Shown here piece after piece: positions 55,940 through 64,000 of a DNA stretch of 64,000 nt (positions are counted from its first letter, which is position 1; each line of letters begins with the position of its first letter). The stretch lies in contig OX326958.1 in the NCBI GenBank assembly GCA_946800325.1, positions 30,921,314 through 30,985,313 of the forward strand, written 5' to 3'. The translations under genes were made by a program, and so were the position numbers. This stretch comes from Luzula sylvatica. Lineage: Eukaryota > Streptophyta > Magnoliopsida > Poales > Juncaceae. The notes below the pieces were generated by a model. That model did not search any database, was not told where the DNA came from, and was given only the letters and a program-made list of their open reading frames with translations.

Positions 55940-57080
55940 TTGGACTTAAAAAATGATATAATATTAATTAAATAATGATAATAATAAAATAATATAATAT
56001 AATATCGAATTATTCGATGTGTAGTGAAAAAAACAAGAGAGAGAACAAATATTAACATTTTTTGCCCAAATTGACCATTTCCCGCTCAAAAAGTACACTC
56101 GTAGAAATTAATATATTTTAATTTATTTTTAATTCATATATCACAAATAATACTTTAATATTAATAAAATAATATAATAAAATATTAATTTGATTAGTAC
56201 AATAGAAATATAAACAACATATAATAATAATAATAAAATAATATTATACAATATCGAATTATACGATTTGTCGCGAAAAAAACAAGCGGGAGAACAAATA
56301 TTCACATTTTTTGCCCAAATGGAACATTTCCCGCTCAAAAAGTACACTCTTGGAAATTATGATTTATTTATTTATTTCTAATTCATATATCACAAATAAT
56401 ACTTTAATATTAATAAAATAATATAATAAAATATTAATTTGATTAATACAATAGAAATATAAATAACATATAATGATAATAATAAAATAATATTATATAA
56501 TATCGAATTATATGATTTGTCGCGAAAAAAACAAGAGAGAGAACAAACATTCACATTTTTTGCTCAAATGGACCATTTCCCGCTAAAAAGGTACACTCGT
56601 AGAAATTAATATATCACAAATAATACTTTAATATTAATAAAATAATATAATAATATATTAATTTGATTAGTACAATAGAAATATAAATAACATATAATAA
56701 TAATAATAAAACAATATTATATAATATCGAATTGTACGATTTGTCGCGAAAAAAACAAGAGAGAAAACAAATATTCACATTTTTTGTCCAAATGGACAAT
56801 TTCCCGCTAAAAAAGTACACACGTAGAAATTATGATTTATTTATTTATTTTTAATTCATATATCACAAATAATACTTTAATATTAATAAAATATTAATTT
56901 CATTAGTACAATAGAAATATAAATAACATATAATGATAATAATAAAATAATATAATATAATATCGAATTATACGATTTGTCGCGAAAAAAACAAGAGAGA
57001 ACAAATATTCACATTTTTTGCGCAAATGGAGCATTTCCCGCTCAAAAAGTACACTCGTAGAAATTAATATATTTTAATTT
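55940..57080. repeat. Five-unit satellite, 226-250 bp period
   Basis: A unit with the landmarks TTAATATTAATAAAATAATA, ATATCGAATTATACGATTTG, TCGCGAAAAAAACAAGAGAG, ATTCACATTTTTTGCCCAAA, CATTTCCCGCTCAAAAAGTA and CTCGTAGAAATT repeats five times; TTCACATTTTTTG-type landmarks lie near 56050, 56300, 56549, 56775 and 57007. The two similar 68-residue minus-strand frames at 56141-56347 and 56614-56820 are simply unit repeats, not genes. Confidence 0.92.
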
Positions 57081-57162
57081 ATGAGAATAAGAACGGTATA
57101 AATATGAAGGTAAAAGATATATGACATCGTGTGTTAAAAGCGGAGTTGAGAATTTTTTTTTC

Positions 57163-57516
57163 TTAAGGTAATTTGAATTTACAAACATTAATTAACATTT
57201 ACTATTCTTTTACGAGAACAAATACTCTATTTTTATGGAAGAAAAAAGAGCAAGAGTTTCAAATTTATTTCTTTATTTATTACAAAAACAGGCAATCTTA
57301 AACTCTCGTATATTTTAACATTGTAACATAATAGTCATGTTTATATAATTACATGATGTCTTATTTCACCTACACTATCCTTTCACATTCTACAAAATCA
57401 TAACAAATGTTAAGTTTATTATATTAAACATTTTTTTCTTCAATTACTTAACAAAAAATTGTAGTGATGATGTTTATGATTTCGACACCGGAGCCGATAA
57501 GGATAACTATGTCACG
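57163..57516 (+). pseudogene. Displaced fragment of the MenA/ABC4 gene (intron 2 and exon 3)
   Basis: It begins at TTAAGGTAATT, matching the exon 2 donor of the MenA gene at 61371. It continues through intron-like text (ACAAACATTAATTA, GAGAACAAATACTC, AACTCTCGTATAT, ATAATTACATGATG), an acceptor TTGTAG, and exon-3-like sequence encoding DDVYDFDTGADKD. This is the prenyltransferase Asp-rich motif with N to D at its start. The intron is much shorter than in the real gene, lacking its inserted or duplicated middle. No neighbouring exons, so a non-functional partial duplicate 3.7 kb upstream. Confidence 0.8.
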
Positions 57517-58420
57517 TCCCTTCATTTGTCCTTAATCACCACCCATGAACATAAATGAATTGAAGTCTCTTTTATAATGTTTATCTTTATTTATGTATTT
57601 CAAATATTCACTTAATTCTATGCATTATATTAGTTCCCATTTTTTCTCTTCAGAATCATCCAAATTCTTTCGACAGATAGAGTGCTTTGAGAAGATGATT
57701 TCAATGAAATCATATGAAAAGGAAATAGTACCAAGTATGTTTGTTTTGTTTCTAAAAAGAATTTGGATTGCTAATCATGTTTATTAATATTGTTTTCATT
57801 AGATTATGGTTTAGAATTTTGTATTTGTACATAACTGTATTTTATTTATTAAGTATTGAAATTTGTATTTTTGAGATTCTCGAATAATTGTATTGAATAA
57901 TCCATAGATTTTGTCTATGATACTTGATAATTAATTTATGAGATATATTAATTTTATTTATACTTTGAAACTAGTGGTTGAACCGGTCGATCCACCGGTC
58001 CGATCAGTGAACCGGAGACCCGAAGCTCGACTGGATCGATGTCCGGTCTGAGTTTAAAAACATTGGCTCTACGCTAATCGTCTAGATGATCTTCTTCCTT
58101 TTGAACCCCTGTACCAGTTGTAAAATGATCCCTGAAATTTCATTTTTCGCAATTACAACCCTGAAAAGAGAAAAAACCAATTTACGTGTACAAATACTCT
58201 TGCTACGACACTTCAAACGATTCAAACTTGAATAGTACTAAAAACATAAACAAAAATTAAGTAAATTACCAAATCAAGGATGTGAACGTAAAAAATAGCA
58301 GCATCAGGGAACCCTATAAGGGGCAGCGGACAGAGTTCAAAGAGGAATTCATAAACTCGTGATTTTTTCGAAGGGTTCTCGTGAAAACTTGACATTTTAT
58401 ATCGAATCCCGAAAGTTTGA
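57517..58420. other. Spacer with a CCGGTCGATCCACCGGTCC repeat patch
   Basis: 57970-58060 is a patch of GAACCGGTC / ACCGGTCCGATC / GAACCGGAG degenerate repeats typical of old transposon ends. No gene: the 64-residue frame at 57593-57787 has no domain I know. Confidence 0.5.
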
Positions 58421-58422
58421 GG

Positions 58423-58640
58423 GAAATTTTTTTTTTTTTTTTTTTTATCGTATATCGAATCCCGATGACTTGTGTAAGAACCATTAACATCAACAACTTG
58501 AGCTACACTATGTTATTGTTGTAAAGTTATCTTTCATCCATATAAATTCTTCTATAACTCACTTGACCATTGAAAAATAAAAAATCCAGATTCGAACCTT
58601 TCACCAAACTCACTTGACCATTGAGCCATTGTGATGGTCA
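58423..58640 (-). mobile_element. tRNA-derived SINE, different family
   Basis: On the minus strand the head has AATGGCTCAATGGTCAAG (A box) and, 20 bases on, GGTTCGAATCTGG (B box); the body ends in a poly(A) run (T run 58423-58446). A second head-like stretch (TAGCTCAAGTTG ... GGGATTCGAT) lies just before the tail, and GGATTCGATATA occurs on both sides of the A run. This may be two SINEs in tandem. I did not find a target duplication. Confidence 0.5.
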
Positions 58641-59027
58641 TGCAAAAACTCATGACTAAATTAAACTTAAATAAATAAATAAATTGGACACATGTCAAAC
58701 TCTGATGATAACTTTAAGTATCCGTTCGGCAACACATGGAATAACGGAAGAGTGCAAGAATGGAAGAAAATATATTTTATTCTAAGAGTGTTCGGTAGAT
58801 TAAAGAGTCGAAGAGTCGAAGTAAAAAATAAATTAATATTTTTTATTGAAAATGATGAGAGAGAAAAAAAAATCTTCTATTTCATGTTTTTTCACTCTTC
58901 CACCTCTCTCGTGGAATAGAACTAAATCATTCTATTTCATTTTCCTCCAACCTGTTCGGCGGAATAGAATTATTTCTTCAACTATATTCCATTATTCCAC
59001 TTTAATTTCACGTTGCCGAACGAGTCC

Positions 59028-59850
59028 TAAAAAAAACGAGAACTTTATGAAAATTTCACGATTTTTTGCAATATGAGAATCATTACAACTATCATGACTA
59101 TCACACATAAAAACAGAATGACAGTTAAAAATGTGTGAAATCATGTACATAAATAGCTGTGTTATTGCTTTTGAAATAAGGTAAAGTGATTAAAAGATTA
59201 TCATCTAATATGTATCTTCCTTGTACACTTGACGAAAACATAACTCTTTTTAAAATATTGGAGGAAACTAATTTTGCGTTTCGAAATCAAATTTAATATA
59301 ATCATACAAGTTATATTCAGTTATTAACAAAACAAAATTCTAATTTCGAATCGTGGTCAAACATAATATAAAGTATAGACGGAAGAATCAGTTAAATAAA
59401 ACTTATCGATATGAAACTTACTACAACAGAAACCTCAAAGTGTGTTATATCATATAAATAAATCATGTGACTTCATTGTGAAATCTTACTCTCGTAGGAG
59501 GAAAAAAAAATACCAAGTAGTGTGAAAATAAATGTGAAAAGAAATGAGTAATGTTTGTTTTGAACTTTTGATGGATGTATCCATTTAATGTAAATTTTGG
59601 AAGTGCGAAACAAATTCAGTGTTATATATTATTTTGAAAACATTAAAGTTGTATTTTGTATGTATTAGTGAAGATTTATGATCATAATCGTCTAATTCAA
59701 AAATAATAAGACTGTTTTGATCATACATCTTTCCGTCTCCGAATGATCATATTCAAAATAAATAAATAAATTGAAAAAAGAACTTCAAGTACTTGTTAAT
59801 AACAAATACACAAATTAAAACAAATCATCATCAATATAACAAAATATATC
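59028..59850 (+). repeat. Dispersed repeat, copy C
   Basis: Third copy of the unit at 52272 and 53510: ATTACAACTATCATGACTAT, AAAATGTGTGAAATCATGTA, ATATTGGAGGAAACTAATTT, GAAACAAATTCAGTGTTATA and CTTCAAGTACTTGTTAATAA. It has no insertion at the point where copy B carries the Helitron, so it shows the approximate empty site. Confidence 0.7.
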
Positions 59851-59861
59851 TTATTAATTAA

Positions 59862-60740
59862 AAAGGCAAATTTTTTCAAAAACTCCCTAACTTTTCTGAA
59901 TATTATCAAAAGCTCCTTTACTTTTAAGATTTTTTCAGAAACTTCCTATAAAATATATTGCATTTTTTTAATGATATTTTGACCAAAATATCCTCATTGT
60001 ATTTTTTCTTTTATTTAATTGAAATCAATAAATAAAGGAAAAATATTTGTTTCAAGATAAAATTAGTTTGATAATATTTATTGATATTATGCTACAATAT
60101 ACTATTTCATTTATGATAATATATTATAGAAAAAATATTTTTGTATATTTTATGTAAAACACAATTTTGTTTTGCATAAAATATCATTTTTGTTTTCAAT
60201 ACATATTTTTATTTATCTATATTTCATGTAAACTATTATTTTCATATTTATTTTAAATATAATACTGAAAAAATTAATTTATCAAATGAAGTAGTACTCA
60301 ATTCAAAATACTAAATATATATGTAAACAATATTTTACATGAATTGCAAATTCATATTAAATAATTATTAAAAAAGATATTTTATGCACAATAAAAACGA
60401 TTTACATAAAAGATATTATTCCTGCCATAATATAATATCATAGAATGGTGCATCATATATCATAAAGTATTATCAAACTAATATTATGTTGAAAATATTA
60501 TTTTATTTATTCACTTATTTATTATTTCAATCGAATAAAAACAATATAATGAAAGTATTTTTCATCAAAAGTTATAAAATTAGATGAACTAATTAAGTAT
60601 AACATCATAGGAAATAAAATAAATCAATATATTTTATAGGAAGATTAAATTAAGATTTTATGAAAAAAATCCAATAAAAATTACTCAAAAAATATATTTT
60701 TAAAAACTTGTAGTTGTACCATGAATTGCCCCAGTATGTA
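59862..60740. other. AT-rich spacer with one arm of a Mutator-type MITE
   Basis: 59870-59960 (AAAAACTCCCTAACTTTTC, AGCTCCTTTACTTTTAAGA, AGAAACTTCCTATAAAA) resembles the arm of the MITE at 9924-10595. The matching right arm is not recognisable, so the element is decayed. The remainder is AT-rich with no gene. Confidence 0.45.
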
Positions 60741-60914
60741 AATGGATCTTACAGGCGATGTGAATACTTGAAATATCGAGATCCGACCCGGTAAAGCTCA
60801 CACATCCAAAGTCCAAACTCCAAACTCCAATAAGCACCCGCCTTATCCAAAGGAAAACAACTCAATTGTCCACCACCTGTTCGATGAATTGCTTCACTGA
60901 ACAAACCGCCATTA

Positions 60915-63442
60915 ATGTCCCTCTCACTCCTTCCCCTCTTCCCGCTTCTCCTCTCGCCTCCTTCCCCTTCCAAAATCAAATCATGTTCACATCCATCGAA
61001 GCGACCAAAAGCTCTCAATGTCGACAAGCAGAGGCGCAACGGGTCTAGAATATATTCGTCTCCGAAATCCTCACTGGACCCGTCGGGTGATGAGATTTCT
61101 CGAGCAACCTTGCTATGGAGAGCTATAAAACTACCCATTTATTCTGTTGCTCTAATTCCTCTCGCTGTAAGTTTTATAGATTTCCAAATTTCAGTCCTAA
61201 CTCCTAAATTTGGAAAATTAGAAAATAGAAAAATCTAAACTTGGCAAAAAAATAAAAAAAAAATTGAACAGGTCGGTGCCGGCGCAGCTTACTACGAAAC
61301 AGGATTATTCTCTGCGAAACAATATTTCGTGCTCTTAGCATCGTCAATTCTTGTCATCACTTGGCTCAATTTAAGGTAATTAAAATTCACAAACATTAAT
61401 TACCATTTAGTTTTCTTTTATGAGAACAAATACTCTTTTTTTTATGAAAGAAAAGAGTAAAGAGTTTCAAAATTATTTCTTTATGGACTACAAAAACACA
61501 CTCAATCTTAAACTCTCATATATATTAACATTGTATCATAATCATGTTCATATAATTACATGATGCCTTTTCACATACTCTTAATATATTGAATGTAGTC
61601 ATAATTTTTCAAATAATCAATACACTTCACATATTTTTATCTTCTACAATATCATTTCATATTTTATAGTATCTCTTCATATTTTACAAAATTATAATAA
61701 TTATTAAGCTTATTATCTTCTACAATATCATCGGATGCTTCGCAGCTAGCGCAGGGGGAGGAACCTAAACCAAAATCGATCGTGGCTTATCCTATTAAAA
61801 CTATGAAATCACTAATTATATCATCTCTAATTATAACCTAATTCCTCCAATCAAGAAATATTACCTAGTACTTCCATAACAACCGCATAAAATTCATCAC
61901 TCGTACTCTTCGATCTTCATAACCACGATTATAACTCGAACAACACATACATGTTCATCCCACCTCTTTTCATGTTTTTTCCTCCTTTTTCATCATTATT
62001 TTTGTTCATTTTCTTCTTCTTTTTTCTTCACCTATTTAGTCTCCATTTTTTTTTTTCTTTTTTTCCGATATAATATCTAAACTCTTGTTCTTAATATCTA
62101 GGTCGTAACCAAACGCTATGCTACCACTTTCAAATAAGAAAGAACAAAGAGTTGTCAGAATTATTTATTTATGGATAATACAATTATATGGTTTTAAACC
62201 CGCTTCTGTATTCTAACATTGGAACATAATCATGTTTATATAGTTACATGGCATTAGCTCTACTCATGACAATTAACACTCATTTTCACTTTTACTCTAT
62301 CGTTTCATATTCTACAACAAATTATAATAAACATTGTTTATTATGTCAATATTTTTCCTTCAATTACTTGTAGTAATGACGTTTATGATTTCGACACTGG
62401 AGCTGATAAAAACAAAAAAGAATCCGTGGTCAACATCATTGGCAGGTAAAATAAAATGCATATAAGTTGTACTTTTCACTTTCTTCTACGAAATTGACCC
62501 TTTTTTTACTTTTCCAATACGAATAGTAGAAAGAAAACACAAATCGGGGCAATAATATCTCTTCTTCTCGGTTTCTCCGGGTTGATTTGGGCATTTATAC
62601 AAGCACGTGATGTGCGCTTCATTTTATTGGTCACGTACGCAATCCTATGTGGATACGTTTATCAGGTTTCACTCTTTATATTTACCTTTTCATATTAATA
62701 TTCGACTTTTACAAACTTTAATCCACTCAAAATTAACGCTATTTTTTTGGTCAGTGTCCACCATTTAGACTTAGTTATCAAGGACTTGGTGAGCCACTTT
62801 GTTTCATGGCATTTGGGCCCTTCGCAACCACTTCTTTCTATTTCGCAAGGTACAATTAGTGTTAATAATACTGATAACAATAAATACTTTTAATAATGAA
62901 ATGAATCATATATGATTTGGACTAACTTGATAGATTATCAGTGGAACAGGGCTTAATTTAAACGCGACGATTTTAGCGTCTTCTCTCCTCGTCGGATTAA
63001 CCACAACTCTAATTCTATTTTGTAGCCATTTCCATCAGGTAAAATAAAATTACAATTTAGGATATATATAATTGAATCGATATTTTGTGAAAATTTATAC
63101 GAGCTAATTAATTGCGTACTACAAATTCCAGATCGAGGGAGACTTCGCAGTTGGAAAAATATCTCCGCTGGTTAGAATGGGTACGAAATTAGGATCGAGA
63201 ATTGTTTCGATTGGAGTCATCTCCATTTATCTTCTCTTAGTGGTGTTTTGTTCGTGCAAATTTCTTCCCCTCTCTTCACTCGTAAGTTCATAAATACATA
63301 TTTGATTAACTTACCGAAAATATTTATGCCAATGTATTGATTATATGTTAAATAAAAATTTCGTGCATTCTAGTTTCTCTGCGTACTTACCGCCTCGACT
63401 GGAAGAACGGTTTATAAGTTTGTCGAGACAAATCACAATGTA

Positions 63443-63494
<52 letters not shown>

Positions 63495-63667
63495 TTTAAA
63501 TACAGACAAATACATATTTATGATATAATGTTTTATTGCAGGATAATGTGAAGATATTTATGGCCAAGTATTATTGTGTAAGATTGCATGCTTTATTTGG
63601 AATAGCTCTAGCTTGTGGATTGTTCTTATCTAGAAGAAGCATAAACCCTAATTTTATCCAAATTTAA
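60915..63667 (+). CDS. ABC4: 1,4-dihydroxy-2-naphthoate phytyltransferase, chloroplast (MenA / ABC4)
   Basis: UbiA-family membrane prenyltransferase that attaches the phytyl chain to DHNA in phylloquinone (vitamin K1) synthesis. Nine exons: 60915-61166, 61272-61375, 62374-62445, 62527-62665, 62755-62849, 62942-63038, 63132-63281, 63374-63439, 63542-63667. All introns are GT-AG and the product is 366 residues. Residues 1-65 look like a plastid transit peptide (Ser/Pro/Lys-rich, few acidic residues). The first Asp-rich motif is N120-D121-VYD-FDTGAD. The second is HFHQIEGDFAVGK near 251-262. PPFRLSYQGLGEPLCFMAFGP is a strongly conserved MenA segment. Many hydrophobic helices follow, ending in LHALFGIALACGLFLS. 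Intron 2 (998 nt) has an internal duplication; intron 8 begins with a (CT)n run. Confidence 0.94.
61376..62373 (+). repeat. Internal duplication within ABC4 intron 2
   Basis: The first part (about 61430-61565: AGAGTTTCAAAATTATTTCT, TTAACATTGTATCATAATCA, TGTTCATATAATTACATGATG) recurs in diverged form at about 62145-62250 (AGAGTTGTCAGAATTATTTA, CTAACATTGGAACATAATCA, TGTTTATATAGTTACATGGC). The middle (about 61720-62100) differs and may be inserted sequence. The fragment at 57163 has a single copy. Confidence 0.65.
63446..63492 (+). repeat. (CT)n microsatellite at the start of ABC4 intron 8
   Basis: About 23 CT units begin 6 bases after the donor at 63440. A long pyrimidine run so close to a 5' splice site is unusual, though the donor (AAT|GTAAAG) is acceptable. 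Confidence 0.9.
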
Positions 63668-64000
63668 CCTTTTAATTTCACAATTTGTAAACTATGCAAT
63701 TTTACAATTGTAAGCTATGTAATTAAAAAAAAAAAAATTATTTAATTCACTTAAAATAAAATACAAAATATTGATAAACCATAAATATTACTAATTTGAA
63801 AATTCAAATTTCAAGAGGATCCATTTACAAAAAGTCAATGCTTTCTCTTAGCCTCTATTGTCCAGATCTTATCTAAATTTAAAACCCAATTTAGATCAAA
63901 TATAAGATTAAATAAACCTTTTTTTTAATTCATATCTACATGTCATTTAACTTAAACCCCCCAAAAAAAGAACCATCTTCTAATCTAGTCCCCCGAAATG
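63668..64000. other. 3' flank of ABC4
   Basis: Probable 3' UTR for the first 100 or so bases, then AT-rich sequence to the window end. No further gene seen. Confidence 0.5.

Noticed and set aside
56141..56820. Two similar 68-residue proteins, a possible gene pair
   Set aside because: They are the same frame in successive units of a satellite and are AT-driven hydrophobic sequence.
60749..61138. 129-residue minus-strand frame over ABC4 exon 1
   Set aside because: Antisense shadow of exon 1, which is supported by nine consistent splice junctions and family motifs.

Overview
This is nuclear DNA of a flowering plant, most likely a eudicot. The evidence is GT-AG introns, a plant tRNA-Tyr gene with its intron, two UGT85-type glucosyltransferases, an EXORDIUM-like protein, a PPR protein, a RABA-type Rab GTPase, a nuclear poly(A)-binding protein, a plant Tudor/ENT protein and the chloroplast MenA/ABC4 prenyltransferase. 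The rest is very AT-rich and densely packed with plant-type transposable elements. All calls come from reading the sequence and from known family motifs; no database search was run.

Layout. 1-7.2 kb: minus-strand L1-type LINE sequence with an intact 1120-residue ORF2, a short lysine-rich upstream ORF, a 5' leader with tandem repeats, and next to it a DUF4283/zinc-knuckle ORF1. 7.2-15.5 kb: gene-poor; MITEs, a tRNA-Tyr(GUA) gene, hAT-type non-autonomous elements and a solo LTR. 15.6-23.5 kb: two tandem UGT85 glucosyltransferase genes on the plus strand. The first has a large intron carrying nested transposons; the second has an extra intron. 25.0-29.1 kb: a 4.1-kb Mutator-like element with a perfect 9-bp target duplication and a decayed gene remnant. 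31-33 kb: a probable Helitron with an internal tandem array, and a second solo LTR of the same family as the first. 33.2-36.2 kb: an EXORDIUM-like gene and a PPR gene, both minus strand. 37.8-38.9 kb: an internally deleted LINE derivative with a 16-bp target duplication. 39.9-42.1 kb: a SINE, SINE-like heads and a MITE. 42.9-44.5 kb: an Agenet/ENT gene (minus). 47.3-49.0 kb: a six-exon PABN-type gene (minus). 50.7-51.6 kb: a RABA-type GTPase (plus). 52-60 kb: a repeat-rich block with three copies of one dispersed repeat, a Helitron inserted in one of them, an array of short palindromes, a five-unit satellite, and a displaced fragment of the MenA gene. 60.9-63.7 kb: a nine-exon MenA/ABC4 gene (plus).

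The host genes are functionally unrelated apart from the UGT pair: small-molecule glycosylation, cell-wall or growth signalling, organelle RNA processing, chromatin reading, poly(A)-tail control, post-Golgi traffic, and phylloquinone synthesis in plastids. The main interest lies in how transposons and local duplications have reshaped these genes: nested insertions in UGT copy 1, an intron difference between the UGT copies, a 63-bp in-frame duplication at the C-terminus of the ENT gene, and a duplicated MenA exon 3 with its intron upstream of the real gene. I did not find a convincing novel defence or regulatory system. The least explained structures are the palindrome array at 55.5-55.9 kb and the LINE junction at 5.3 kb.
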